Source: Rhopalosiphum padi (taxonomy: Eukaryota > Arthropoda > Insecta > Hemiptera > Aphididae). Taken from it: a DNA stretch of 64,000 nucleotides. Shown piece by piece: positions 1 to 14,501 of the stretch; the stretch's first letter is position 1; every line of letters begins with the position of its first letter. The stretch covers positions 12,586,001 through 12,650,000 of the forward strand of contig NC_083600.1 of the NCBI RefSeq assembly GCF_020882245.1, written 5' to 3'. The position numbers were made by a program, and so were the translations under genes. The notes under the pieces were generated by a model. That model saw only the letters and a program-made list of their open reading frames with translations. It was not told the origin of the DNA and ran no database searches.

Positions 1-485
1 TTAAGTCAAATGAATATATTATATACTGTTTCTGATACTTTTATAAGTAAAAATAAAACTATAACGACTTAATTACTGCATAAGTACCTAACTATATTTT
101 AAATATTGATTCTTAGAAAAATAATAACATAGGTACCTGCCTAAACTATTGGAGGTGAATGTTAGGAATAACGTATAACTTCTACGAATTTTTAGTATTA
201 AATTTATTTTAGTTAAACAAATGTTAATGGCAATTCTTTAGAGCTAGATTAGGCTAACTAACCTGTGGCAGGTTAGTTTAATTTTTTTTAAATATTAACA
301 CACAGTAAATCTTATAGTGATATATTATTTAGATGTAGGTAATAATTAAGTTCAGATCTATTTATCAAAAGCTATTAATAGGTATTCACCCGTGGCCCGT
401 GGGCGTGAAGTATAACTTAATGTAATAATATTCTTAATACTTTAAAAATAATAATCCGTATTTTATCATTGTTATTTTGATATAG

Positions 486-3400
486 ATCAACGAAGAAATA
501 TATGCAGTGGGGACTTACTCGTGTCTAGTATTAGCTGTTCTAATATTCTTGATTACAGATTATTTTCGGTATAAACCATTAATCATTGCAGATGGAATTG
601 CTGGAATTTTAACATATGCTTTACTATTAGGAACACCAAGTTTATTCAGAGTTCAAGTGAGATTTTAAATGACTCCTGTTGAGATTAATATATGTATACT
701 AATACTTGTATGGAACTAATAAAATTAATAACCAATACCAAAAATAATGAACCTAATTTTTCAATTAAAATACCTACATCGCAGATGGAACAAGTGTTCT
801 TTGGATTTTTTTATTCATCAGAAGTTGCGTTCACTACGTATTTGTATGCCAAGGTCGACGACAAACAATATTATCAAAAAATCACCAGCCTAGTGAAAGC
901 ATCTATGTTATTCGGCAGATTTCTGTCTGGATTAATTGCGCAAACTATTGTTTCAACACACTTGTTGAACGAAGTTTATCTACTATATATCAGTATATTT
1001 AGTATGTATCATAAAATAAATATCTGTATTAATTATTAATATTTACACTATTAAAACGGTTTATCTACTTAAATTTAATGGCCAATAAGATAAAAAAAAA
1101 AAAACCACTAGTTTTGATGCAAATTATTTTTTACTGAATTTTCGATAAGTTTATTAAAGCAGCTCGTTAATTATTTTAAGAGTAACCAGCAACTATAATT
1201 TAAATTTAATTAACAATAAAATAAAAAGTATTAATCCAATTTCAAATTAGTCATTAATGATTTTGTTTGTATTCAATTCATTATTATCAGATAGTAATAC
1301 GAAAATTCTATAGATAGTTTTTTTATGTCCTATTATCGTCAGATACATAATGTTGTCACGACTTCACGAGTCATGACTTACACAGTACACACACCAACAT
1401 AATTATGTATAATAATAAAAGAAGCTTCAAATTTTCAATTATAGTCTATACTCACATTCCGGTACCTATACTGTAATATTAGTGTATTGTCTGTATTGCT
1501 TTCTCACATAGGTAGGTACTCGTAATTTGAATTATTCTCTAAATTCAAAAGAGTTAAGACATAATTATTTATTATATTAAAACAAATAATATAATATGTG
1601 TATATTACAAATTATAGTAGAAATATTGTACATGAAATTTTTAATCTATAGGGGCCCCTGTGAATTGCAAACCCAACACTCCAATTGCGTCACTGAACTA
1701 TAAGTTTCAGTCTAAAATTTAACGCTTCTTATATTTAGTTCTCAAGTATATAATATTTTTATATTTCAAAAACACATTAATGGGGTTCAATTGTAGTTAA
1801 GTGTTATTCAGTTATTGTATCGTATTTTACAAATTAAAATAAAACAAATCCAGATTGGACTATTTAAAAACTATATGTTCAAATTTAAAATTTAATTATA
1901 AGGTTCTCAATAGTTAGTACTCATTATACTTCTAAATTTAAAATGATTGAAAATCTAAATTTTAATTTTTATGTTTTAACTCATTTTAATAATATTGTAA
2001 AAGCTCATTAATAATGACCTATTATTTTAATAAGATACACTTTAATTTTGTAAAATTTATTTGCGAATATACCGCTTATGGGTTGTTTAAAAGGTAATTT
2101 ATTTGCACATTAAGATATTTTTTGCTCTTTTTTTAAAACATTATTACTTCGAGATTTTTAAATTTCGTAATAATTTAGTAAATTTATCTATTTAAGAAGT
2201 CTTAAAATGAATTAACCATTGAAAAAAATGTAAGTAGGTAGTTTTTTGCCCAATTCTAATGAATACTGTTACTTAACAATTTTAAGCAAATCGAACACAA
2301 AATTTCGTTTTTTTAAATATAATTTTTATCTCATTATTACTTTTAAATTTGTTTCGATAATAATACCTAATTTAATTTATACTTATTTCTCTAAAAGTAT
2401 CTAAATAAGAAAAAAATAGGGTAGGTACTTGTTTAATATACCTATTTATTAATCGTATGGTTTTTATTACATTTCTAGTTATTTTTTTATGCTTAAAAGT
2501 TGAAATATAGTATTATACGATAAGTAGGTAGTATATAACTCATTAAGTCATAAACTCATAATTGACAAATAAAAATAGGTAATACCACTAAATCGGGAGC
2601 GATACGATTACGCGTGGTCCTTATCAGAGGTACCTTTTTAGGCATACGATTGCGCATGCTATATTATTTTTACTTCGAAGTTCTAAACAACGTTGCCAAA
2701 TATATAAGTCTATGGTAAATCCGTACAATACCATAGTAGATTATTTATAACTTATTATTACTTATTATTGCTGATACCAGACAAATATCCCATCACTATG
2801 AACTATGAAGTAATTTACAAAGGACCAAAGGAATAATCAATCAAAAATCGAAGGAAATATTAAAGAAAATTGAATTTATCTGTAAGCATCGCGGAGAGTA
2901 TGCAAAAATAAAACACTAGAAAATATACTTAAGTTTTTGACCATAGTTGGAAGTAGGTATCGGTGGGGCTTTAAAATTTAATTTAAATATTATATTTTTA
3001 ATAATAATAATTTTTTTTCATTTATGATGTAGACTGAGCGTGAATCTCAATATGTAACCATTAACTTTTCTTATTAAGTATTTGCAGAATAAATGTATTT
3101 AAATACTTTTTGAAAGGATGTATTTGTATCTATATTTAAATATTAAAAATAATTATGATATATAACTTATTTTTTGTTTAATATAAAATTTGGCAAAGTC
3201 GCACCCAATTTCATGCACAATCGTACTCCTTTGAATAGTCAACATCATAATATCTTATGTTATTCTACTATTCTGGCATTCCGCGCAATAATTGTATAAC
3301 ACCCAAAAAGGTAAAACTCCATCGCGAGATTAGTAAATTGGGTTCTGAAAAAAAAGGTAGTAGGTAAGTTGATTAAGTCGAGTCTAGGAAAAAAAATATA

Positions 3401-6400
3401 TAAATTAAAATTTTTGTAGTTTTTAATGTTTTTATAATATCATGTCCTAAATGAATAATATTTGGTATAAATAATAAATATCATGTTTAAATGATAAACA
3501 TTTAACAAATTCTAATCTAACAATATTATTAGTGTACGAGTATTTTCTTCATTTATTTTGTTCCCATTATGTTTTTCTTTACCGAGCGTAATTTTCTATT
3601 TTGTATTATACTTCGTAATTTAATATATGTCCCAGAGTCTCAGACGGTACTTGTATAATAGTTCATACATAAAAAAGAATTATTCAAAAGTAAATTGTAT
3701 AAATACAAAGTATTAAAGTTTTAAGTTTTTAATATTTTAGTCCTAGTTGCGCCAACGGTTTATAGCCGAGACCCAACTTAGATCCTACCTTTTTATACCT
3801 GGGACTCAACTTACCGCTTTCGAAATGTACACAAAACATGGAGCACCCAATGTACTTATCCCCAAGGCCGTAACTGAAAAATAATTTCGGGGGGGGGGGG
3901 GGGGGGGGGGTGAACCCCCAAAACCCTCCCCCAGATATGGCCTTGCTTATCCCCCTCAAACGACTAAAATTACCTACATCATACTTAAGTACTATAGTTA
4001 GTATAGGGCATAGGCACTTGTACTTATAAAATAAAACGGTTAATACGACGTGTATAAAATATTACCACTAATAATTACCAATTATAATAAAACAATTTTT
4101 TTCGTCTTTATTTTCACACTTGTTGGCCATTAATAATAGATAATTTTAATAACCTTGAATGTTGTTTAATTCGTAGGTACCTCATTTGTAACACTATGGA
4201 CATTAATTCTCCCTAAAGTAGAACACAGTTTATACTTTCATAGAAATAAGGAATTAACAGTAAACATTAAATTAGAACAATCTAACGGAGTTGCCATTGA
4301 TGACAATGTATCAGTAAGTAATTAAAAATAAACATCTTGTATACCTATAAAACAATTTATTGGATTTATAGATTTATACTTAACCTAACTTAATAATTCA
4401 CTACTACAAAATGCATGATTTTTTTTAGATAGGTAACCTACAATAATTGCAAAATTAATTTTTATTATCTATGGTATTATTAAATAATAATTGTATTATA
4501 TTTAACTAATTTTCTGCTTAAAATTTTTCAAAACCTAAAAAGTAAAGTAAAGTAAAGTTTAGTAAAGTTTTTATGAAATTCTAACTACAAAATAGTTTGT
4601 AATTTTTTGCGATTTTGAAAAATTTCGACAAAATACTAACTTAAAATACGTATAAAAAAAATTGTGTCTAAATATTTTTAAAATTTTTATACAGCCATAA
4701 AAATAACTTTTGTGGCACCTTGTATTAAATTTTCAAGCATTTCTGCCCAACAAATAGTTTTTAATCAACAATTTATATAATTGAAAATATCTTATGCCTA
4801 TAAATTACTCAAGGTTAGGTTAAAAATGATGAACATTTTATCCTATATATTGTAATGAATATGATAATATAAATAAACATTTAGTAAAAATTTCAAGTAT
4901 TTTTAGTTATTTGATTTGAAGTTAAATCAAATAAACAAAATCTATTTTGTTAAAAAATGGATTTTCATTAAAAATTTCAATTATAAATATAATTGGGAAT
5001 TTTTAATTTTAACCTCTCTTGCCTCTCTTAAACACAAACTAGATATAATTTGATATAATGACATCTAAAACCACCTCCATTTTCAAAAATCGAAATATTT
5101 TATCGACAACTTATCGTGTAAGTACTCACTACTCATTCACAAAAAAAAAACATCATAATAAAATCAATACATTCATCGCTCTGCTAAGATTCTAATACAT
5201 AGGTGGTAATATTCGATAGTACGAATTATACAAAACTGAATACTAAAATAATATAAATATAATATTAAAACAATTATTTGTATCCAAAAAAAAGATTATG
5301 AATAAAACTTGATTTATTTAAAATGTGTGTATTATTGCTTGTTTTCAATTAATTTTATTGGAAAATTCAAATAAATATTTTCTACAATCTGTACTTTCAA
5401 ACTTTATCCAACCCCAGCAAAAAACATATTCTTTTAAACATGATCACATTGTTATATTATTAATAAAAATTAGTGACTTTGCTCTGCTCAGTGGCACAAT
5501 GTTATTAAACGTTATTAGGTGTATAAAGCTTTAATTATTTTCTAGATAAGTAAGTAATTTTCCTAAATAAATAAATAAGTACTTGTAATTTTTATGTTTG
5601 ACCCCTATTTTTGAAAATTGATGCATTTTGTCCACAACTTATATAGTATTTATCTGCTAGTACACAAAAAAAAAATTATGATAAAATCAATACATTTATC
5701 ATTCCACTAAAAATCTAAAATTGATTTACATTTATGGTTAGTTTAAAAACGTAAAAAATGTTGTTCTAACTTCTATTAAAGGTGTTTTTTGTTTGTGTGT
5801 TTGCATACGCAATATGAGGTCTTATTTTGCACTTATTAGTTATTATATATGTTTTTAATTTAACTTTTATTTATTTACAGTTATATAATTTATGAATATT
5901 AAGTACATCGCCACAACTATTGAGATGAAATTTATATGGTATGCTAAAAATGTTGCAATTATTAGAGACACATTTTTCCAACATTAAAAATTAAAAATGT
6001 TATTTGTTTAATTTTATTCTCCAGTTTTTTAACTATACCTATCACCTATACGTGCAGATTAAGTCTATAAATTGTTTTTATTTGTATGAATCATCTATTT
6101 ATTATCTGGAGAACAACATAATACGAGAGGGCAATCCACATTATCTACCAAAAATGTATTATTGTTTTTATTTCATTAAGCCTACCTATGCAATATTTTT
6201 TCGTTTAAAATAATTTATTTATAGATAGGTGCTTAGACTCAAACTCGTCTGAAGTAAATGTTAATAAATGTAAATTGTATCTTACCATTAAAATATAATA
6301 TACACAACGCGAAAAGGGGACCCACAAAATGGTCTACTGAACATAAACTATTAAAAGTTATGATTACATTGTTTTATTTTATTTATGAAATTCTGTATAG

Positions 6401-9400
6401 ACATCTACACCATTTAAAACTTAGGGGCTGGCTTGTATTTCCCTGTATCAGTTATTCAGTTACCGGTAATTTCTATGAAATTGAGTGATAAGTTTCTTAT
6501 GATAATATTGGATTTTGAAAGAAGTCTTGGCGAGAACAAGGAGTTTTTTTATTATTTTCACTTATAAGTTTTCGTGTAACTTTTATCAAAATTCTCAATT
6601 AGATAGATATTTATATTCTATATATATTATACTTAAATAATTGTGTTCTTTTATTACATTTTTTATAGTACTTTATAGATATCTATGATTATTAATTATT
6701 ATAATTAGATATATTCATAAATTAATTTCTCCTATGTATTTTTTAAGTAAATAGTGGTATAGTAGCGCCTCTTTGCATTTAAGTAGAACCAACCTTGTGT
6801 TATCGCCACTATTAAAGTTAATTATTGATCTATTATCAAACTTAAAACTAAGAACATTATTTGTGTTTTTACAATGACTTTTTTCACCCTTTTTTACAAT
6901 ATTTCAATTTTTATACGAGTTATGAATATAAACAAGTTGCTATTTAAAAATGCTCATATCTCGCTTTAACAGTGTATAATATCATGAAAAATGTAAAATT
7001 ATTGGTGTATTATTTCCTTCTCCTATTTTCATCAATGTGTGCCTCTATAAGTACCTACATAAAAAATACACACACTGACATGCTTTTATTAAAATAATAG
7101 GATCTTATTAATTGGTTAAGATTAAGACACATTAAACATAAAACAGTTGAAAATGATTTATCAATACAATGTTTAAAATGTATATTTAAAAAATAACTGA
7201 AAAAAACTTTTTATTTGAAATTATTATTGTTGAAAGCTAACCTTCCTTAGGTCACTTCTATTGGAACTTGGAACCTTGCCTGTCACACGTACAAACTGCA
7301 AAAAATGCATCCTTATTGTTTTCCATAGTTCAAAATTTACTAAAAATAAGAAATGCACTATTTTGAGTAGACTTATTTATCTTCAGATATTATAATGAAT
7401 AATGTTTTCCTTTGCTTAAAAATGTCCTGTATATATATATTATATACCTACCATTTACCATTATAATAATAAGATATACATTATACCATATCCCATATGG
7501 TATATAACAAAAGATACTCTATATTTGAATTGAAAATGTTTCAAACTTAATTATAATTTATTTATAGAATAATGTTCCTAAAACTTCAAAAATCAATAAA
7601 TTTAAAGAAGTTAAGCAGATGATTCTTGATGACTTTCAATCGGCATATAAAAATACATATGTAGTGAAAAAATGTTTTTGGTGGATAATTGCTGTTGTTG
7701 GTCAAATTATAGTAAGTGATGTGTTATTATATTTCTTTTTTTTACTGTATACTTTTATTCTATTTGGCACATTTAAATACTTTTTTTATCAGGTTGCAAC
7801 GTATATTCAAGTTTTATGGGAGGATGTAAACTTAATGAACGAAAATAAAATAGAACTAATGAATGGCGCTGTCGAATCTATACACACTCTTTGTGGTATC
7901 GTACCTATGTTATAATACAGTAGATTCTCGTTTTGTCGAATGTCATGAGAAACAGGAAAAAGTTCAAAAAATGGAAAACTTCGGGATATCGAATTTTAGT
8001 AAAATTCTTAAAAATTTGGTAAATAATTTGAATGGTTAAAATGCATAATTTAAATACTTAAATTACTAATACATATCAATTTTTAAATCTGTCATTAAAG
8101 TTACTTTTGTCTTTGTAAGAATATAAAAATTAATTGTACTTTGTAAGGATATTTAATTTATGCTTATTTTCTATTTCACTAAATACCTCGTATACGAATT
8201 ACGAAGGATTACTGCAAATATCGACTTACCAACGCGTGAAATCACAATCATTATATTGAATGTACTGCATTTAATTTTTCGTTCTTACCGTAATAAAAAT
8301 ATTATTTGTGTATTCGAGATAACGAAAAACGATTAACTTTTTCGAGTTATCTAGAGCAAAACGCTAATGTGTAATGATAGTTTCAAAGGGATTTAAATGT
8401 AATTGGAGATAGCGACGTTAGACATAATAAGAATCTGCTGTATTTAAAAGTTATTATTATTTTAAGATAATTAGTAAAAATAAGTAATATCTAGCTATGA
8501 TTGTTTAATAGGCGCAGCAGGTGCCTATGCAGTTGGTCACTTAAGTTATGATTGGAAAAAATTTGGCGATATTATATTCACAGTTGGGACCTTTGTTTTA
8601 GCTTTATTATTATTCATAATATACTACTGCAATTCACTATGGATATTATACCTATTATACATATCGTTTGGTACTTGTTACCAAGTATTATTAACTATAA
8701 CTACGTATGATACTATAATACTGGTAATTTTTCAGGAATGTGCAAGTGTAAACCTATTTAGTATTTAATCGTTACTTACTTATACCACCTACTTAACATT
8801 AACATGTTAACATATATGAATCTGTCGTGAACATTTTTAGGGGGCCTATTATCTTCTTGAAGAATAGGTAGATAAATAGAAATATTAAGAAAATATCTAC
8901 TAGGTACCTAAAATCCTTGGGTGTTAGGTAGATTTATCTACTATATATAGTCCCACTGCCTACTGATTAGTGATTATTGATTATGAATTTACGCCTATAT
9001 TTTATAAATTATTTTCGGAGAGATAGGTTTTCTAAAATAGGACTTATCTTGTTATGAATTATAACTAGGGCTACGGACTTCTGCTCTAAAAAACTTTAAA
9101 ATATGCATGCATTTATGCCCTAAAGAATAACCACTCAATAAGCTATAAAAATATGCATTAAAAAAAAAAAATCATATTGAATAAAATATTTTTATATTAA
9201 TTTCTAGTTTCTAGTTTCTAGTTCTAATTACAAAATTGCGAAAATTATAAATTATTTATTATTATTTTTCTTTTCCGATTTATTTTCTTTAAATCACGCT
9301 TGCAATGCACCGGTAGGTAACAGTGCAAATCAGCGAGAAAAAAAGCTAATTTTAAAATATTTATTTTATATAAATAAAACCTTCATACTAATATTTCAAG

Positions 9401-12400
9401 TCCAGAAAATCTATTTAAAATAATTTTTTTCTTTATAAGATTATACCAATGTATAAATAATTGTCAAATATGCACTTTAAAATTAAAAATGATCAAATTT
9501 TAAATATACACTCGTATTGCTGTGAAACAAATTTATTTTTTACTTAGAAATGTTTTTTTAAGATTATTGAAAAACATGTAAACTCTTAGACGTCCCTAGC
9601 CGGCGGGCCTAACCCAAATTATAAAATATTTATATGAATTATGAAAAGCTTATACTAGCTACGTATCTATATTTAGATAGTCTTTACATTTTAGTTCTAT
9701 AATCTATAACCATATGTAGGACTTTTTATATGTAATAAAAACATTTATTGGTATAAATATTATAGTGAGTAAGTAGCTAGTATAGGTAATAACTAATAAA
9801 TTATCTGTCCGTTGTAAATTTTGATGACAAGATTATCAATGATTAATTGTTGCCGATTTATAAAAATATTGACGATATTATTTGTCTTTAAACTTCTAAA
9901 TTGTTTATCTAGAGTTTAATAATAGTATTATAATTTATTATTTTATTGGCATCTAACTAATTATAAATTTTTTATGGGTAGGTATAGTATTATCTATTTA
10001 TTATTTATCACATTATTTAGAAGTGATTATGTTAACGAATTGAAAATTTGTTTTACTCGATTAATCAATATGTATGCAAATATTACTTAAATATTAGCTT
10101 TAACTAGATAGGTATTAACTACAAGGTATATTTTCTTACGACTCAATAAATTACACATAGCAACTCTATATAGCATAGTGATTTATTCAGAATTTTTATT
10201 TTTTATTTGTTATTAGACGATATATAAATTATTTTTCATTCATAACTAAATAAAATACGTTTGTGTAATTTTAATTATTTGGTGGCTACTATACTATTAC
10301 AAAAATTAGCAAAACTTTTAAAAAATTTTACATTATCACTTCAAATATTGTTATAGATTTTTATTTTTTATGGATTTAGAAAACTAAAGTTATTTCACTG
10401 TTCATTTAATATTCTATAGCCGATCCGTTTCTTTCTAGTGTACCACTATAGAGTTTATCTTTTCCCCGTTGAGATGTATGGTCTTCGTTTAATACTTTTA
10501 AGCTGGTAAAATCGGCGCTTCATTTTTCACAGTGGCCTTGCAGTATGCTTGTGTTTCTAATTGCCTTATTATTTGTATCTCCATACTTTTTGCGTGTATA
10601 GGTTTTTATAATCAATGTTCTAGATACTTAATTAGGTACATAAGCGTAACAGGTAGGTAATTAATTATTAGTTATTAGTTTTATAAAAAAAATACATTAT
10701 TGATAATAGTTTGTGATATTCTAATTTCTAATGGTGATTTTGTACTTAATTATCCCTCATTTTGTAAACATTATAAATATACGATTTATATTTGTTATGT
10801 AAGTAGGTTAGTAACTTTAGTAACATCGATTAAATTAAATTTCTAAATCAAAAAGTACCATCATGAATGTTTCAATCAATAAAAAACTGATAACTTGCAC
10901 ATTCTTCTTAATTTTTATAAATATTATATATATCCTGTTAGTGTTTTAATATCTTAATCCCCGTCAATTGCTTTATTTTTGCAAAATATTATGCAAATAA
11001 ATAAATGAATATTTTACTTACCTAGTAAATATAAGATACTATTATCATAAAGGTATATTCAGTGGTGTATTTTCGAAGGGGATACCTCTGGATCTCGATT
11101 TTCTCCCCAGAAGGAAAAAATGTTCATAACACCTGAAGAATGATTTGATGATTTATTGACAAACTAGAAAAAAAAGACGTTTACCTTTTTTACTATAAAA
11201 AAAAATCTTAATTTATTGTATTTATAATTATAATGGTATAATAATAATATAATTATTAATTCCTATCTCATAGGTATATGTTGTATTTTTTATAATATTA
11301 TAAACTTTATTATTTTTAGACCCCCTCTTCCAAAAAAAAAAAAAAATAAATTTGAAAATACGCTACTGGATATACTACATCATATATATAAAGATATCTA
11401 AATTACATGATATTATATATAGATATATTTTATTTTAAAAACTGTATCTTCAAAAATGAATTAAAATTAAGTTATTGACATTTGACGGGGGCTAGGACAC
11501 ATGAAACACCTTATATTTAATCTATTGTCATAAATGTTATTTTAGCTCTGAAGTTGCGAAACATATAAAACCTGACAGTTACGGACTAATATTTGGTTTT
11601 AATCTTTTTATGTCATTATTGATAATCTCAATATTTACATTATTATTTATCCAAGGTCTTGTTGTTATTATAGGAACAAAAAATCAGGTAAGTTATTTCA
11701 TAAAATATTACCTAGGTGTATATTGTTAGCATCTAAAAAAATTAAAAGCCTAGTACCTAACAATTCTTTCAAAACTAAGTTTTTCTATTAAATATATAAC
11801 ATTAATAGAAAATATAAGACATATATTATAATATTTATAATATATCTTTAAAACAACTTCATCCGTTATAGTCGTAGCCTTTGATTTAAAAAAATGTAAT
11901 TTATTTTGTATGTTTATAAACATATACTTATTATATGCACATAAAATTAAATTTTGAATTCTATACAATTTAGAAAAAAGGATACTTATGATAAAATTTA
12001 ATAGACATATTTTTCGTGTTATTTATTTCAAATAAATAAACGATTAATAATGTAATCAAGAGTTTTTGTTAAAACCTATTAACTATCTATTAGGAGCCAT
12101 TTATAATATAATTATACTATGTAGAATAACTAGAATGTATAGATAGTACCTATTAGGTACTGAAGAATGAAGATATTAACTTCTATTGAATTATTTTATA
12201 ATTTACTATACTCATTCAAATTTTAATACATTTTATTATTATTAATATTATTATGTGTCTTATGCTTTATAGTTTTACCTAATCAATAAGACAAAAAAAA
12301 AAAATAATAATTTTTTTTTCCTTTAGATATTAACAGTTTCTCTGATGTTTGCATCGATGTCCGCATTTTTCTTTGTCGCGGCTGTTAGAAAATGGAAGAA

Positions 12401-12404
12401 ATAA
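486..12404 (+). CDS. SLC19-family folate/thiamine transporter, 5' partial
   Basis: Eight in-frame exons with GT/AG borders: 486-656, 785-1001, 4177-4313, 7568-7711, 7793-7895, 8512-8704, 11546-11687 and 12327-12404 (TAA). They encode 394 residues of a multi-pass membrane carrier. SLC19 landmarks are visible. The first exon has GTYSCLVLAV then TDYFRYKP. The second has YSSEVAFTTYLYAKVD and LFGRFLSGL. Later come ILPKVEHSLYFHR, a charged central loop, YIQVLWED and NGAVESIHTL, with hydrophobic helices in between. The family usually has about 450-500 residues, so the missing N-terminus (start Met and helix 1) should lie left of base 1; nothing convincing is seen in 1-485. SLC19 proteins import reduced folates or thiamine across the plasma membrane; which substrate applies here cannot be told. 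The donor after 8704 (ACgtatga) is chosen because it restores frame to ITTSEVAK. Confidence 0.88.
3863..3945. mobile_element. 83-bp hAT-type MITE with poly-G core
   Basis: The ends CAAGGCCGTAACTGA and (reverse complement) CAAGGCCATATCTGG form imperfect terminal inverted repeats. They are flanked by a perfect 8-bp duplication CTTATCCC (3855-3862 and 3946-3953), the hallmark length of hAT insertions. The core is a run of about 22 G residues followed by C-rich sequence, so the whole element could fold on itself. It lies in an SLC19 intron. There is no coding capacity. Confidence 0.8.
4530..5730. repeat. Diverged dispersed repeat with internal direct duplication
   Basis: An SLC19 intron stretch without genes. 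A segment near 5060-5195 recurs, diverged, near 5600-5725: both have a purine-rich lead, GACAACTTAT or CACAACTTAT, an A-run, then AAAATCAATACATT. The preceding part (4540-5010) has the phrasing of the dispersed repeat at 44290-45420, for example AAAAATTTCAAGTATTTTTA versus AAAATTTCGAGTATTTATA. The boundaries are approximate. Confidence 0.4.
6800..7000. repeat. Partial copy of foldback MITE family A
   Basis: It contains GATCTATTATCAAACTTAAA then AGAACATTATTTGTGTTTTT, and a central ACGAGTTATGAATAT followed by CTCATATCTCGCTTTAA. The same order is seen in the better-preserved copy at 60371-60806. Terminal repeats were not found, so this looks like an eroded copy in an SLC19 intron. Confidence 0.5.
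7918..8440. mobile_element. TA-flanked MITE (Tc1/mariner-pogo type)
   Basis: Terminal inverted repeats of about 20 bp: CAGTAGATTCTCGTTTTGTC at the left, and CAGCAGATTCTTATTATGTC as the reverse complement of the right end. Both ends abut a TA dinucleotide (7916-7917, 8441-8442). A CAG start and TA target site fit pogo/Tigger-like non-autonomous elements. There is no ORF. It lies between SLC19 exons 5 and 6. Confidence 0.75.
11060..11368. mobile_element. hAT-type MITE in SLC19 intron
   Basis: The left end CAGTGGTGTATTTTCGAAGG and the reverse-complemented right end CAGTAGCGTATTTTCAAA form terminal inverted repeats. The flanking 8-mers GGTATATT and GATATACT match at six of eight positions, consistent with an aged 8-bp target duplication. 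There is no coding capacity; the interior is A/T-rich. Confidence 0.7.
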
Positions 12405-14501
12405 ATGCACATGTACCTACTGTGAACCATGGGAGGATGCTTTAACCAAAAACATTTACACTTATTTATTAATTTATCTATATTTAATTCATCGAATTGT
12501 TTAAATACCATGATAACATTGTCATCGATGACCGATAAGTATTTTTATTTATTTAAAGTAAAAAAGTTTAGATTTAAACAAATATTTATTAAAGAACACG
12601 GTTTATATGTTTTTGTAAAAAAATATTAGAATGATGCTCTTGTGGACTTAGGTCAGCGATTCCTATATTATAGTAATTTTTTTCACATAAGTAATACCTA
12701 TATTATATAGCTGGATATATGTATGAAATGGTCATAAAATATACTATACAGCATTGAGCACAATTATTTTTTTTACTAATTCTGATGATCATATAATTTG
12801 AAAATCAATTATATGTTACCTACACTTATCTAGTAAGTGATTGAAGCTCTAGTGTATCTAACTTTTGGTAACATGTTGCTACTAGTATATTGAGCAGAGC
12901 AAGGATACTATTAATATTTAATTCTATTAAACAATAGAAAAAAATATGTTCACCAATGTTCGGAGTTACAGTGTTAAAAACACGATTTAAGATATCTTAA
13001 ATCGTGGTTAAAAACAAAACCTTGTATGACTCATACAATGAGGAGTTAAGGTGATGTCGATAGGTAATTTACAAAATGGCCACGTTGCATGCGCAGTTAC
13101 AGTGCACCGGCTTAGACTGCTTAGAGTGACGAGTGACCATTTGAGAAAAATAAAATTTTATGTAAAAAATATTTAACATTATAAATTAGAAACTAGAAAC
13201 TAGAGCACATTTCTAGTGATTTATTTTTCTCATGAGTTGAATAACAGTTAGAATATTTTTATATGGAATAGTCGTATAAAACTAAATATTATATTGGTAT
13301 GAAGGTATGATATATTTATATCATTGGAAATACCAAAACTATCGATTTTCCTTCGAATACCAATAAAATAAAACTCAAAACTGCAATACCTTTTTGATCC
13401 TTTTACAAAGCCCCAGTCTACAATTAAATTATTCAAATTGATTTAAAAGATAATAATTTGAAAACATTGAATGTTAATGATTTTATAATGAATATCACAA
13501 ACGTAATAAATACAGCCAGAGTCAATAAGAATCGTCGATTTCCTATGGACCTTTGCCGTCTCTGGCAATGTATGGTATGTTCTTATATCATAATATGATC
13601 ATATTATATTAGTATTTTATTATTATAGTATTATACTATGATCTAAGAGTAGAGTATGCAGTGCTTTTAATATGTGATCATACGGAACGCGGAAAAGTCA
13701 AGGGGCCCTTAAAAAATTATAACCAGCAAAAGAAGTTGGCAACGCTGGCAACAATGTAAATATATTTTAATATTATTAAATTATTTAGGCATGGTCTGCA
13801 CTGCACTTTCAAGTCAAACCACCAATCAGCAATCGACGATTCAGTCTATTCTCCCTCTTAGCAAATTCACCATTGGCTTATGACGTCTCGCCATAGTACT
13901 CCGTACACAATTGTAGTATTCAAGCTGATAACAGCTGTTCATTGTAAGTGCGCAGTAGGTACTACTCATACTATATAGTGTTGACTATTAGTTTTGAACT
14001 TTGATGTAATATCGAGTACCATTATTACGAGTAGTGTGAGGTCGGTAGTGAGTACTCAGCTATTCTTCATATCAGCCACCGTCTACTGACTACTGTGTCT
14101 ATATTATAGTGTGTTTACTATTCACTATCTATTTTGGCATTGTTCATTCTTCAATCGTCAATCGTTATACGTCACGCCGAGTATCGAGTACTCAAGCGCT
14201 TAGCTTTTCTGATATCTGGTAAAAGTAATTTCTATTTTCTACTTATACAGTTCTAGTGCAAGGTCATTGGAAATGACTATAATCTAACTTATTGTTTGTA
14301 CCTTAAATATTGTGTCATCTAATTCATCAATACCCTTTTTGTTTTTACGATACTGACAAATAGGATTTGTTCGCCATTTTAACACCATTCTTGTTTTGTA
14401 GTGATCAATCCGATTTCCCGCTGCACTGTTTGTTGGACGTTGGACGTTTTGTTTAATTAACGTGCTGACGTGCAGTGTGCACTTCAATTTATTAAATTGA
14501 T
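12405..14501. other. Intergenic region, SLC19 to Argonaute-2
   Basis: No gene was recognised between the SLC19 stop and the Argonaute-2 start codon. It must hold the SLC19 3' end and the Argonaute-2 promoter and 5' UTR (about 13800-14501 is less AT-rich), but no convincing core-promoter motif was picked out. A 26-bp perfect palindrome lies at 12981-13006. The small ORFs here look random. Confidence 0.5.
12981..13006. repeat. 26-bp perfect palindrome
   Basis: The half-site CACGATTTAAGAT is followed immediately by its exact reverse complement ATCTTAAATCGTG, with no spacer. Confidence 0.8.

Noticed and set aside
3729..3959. 76-residue minus-strand ORF with a poly-proline run
   Set aside because: The proline run is the translated poly-G tract of a small MITE.
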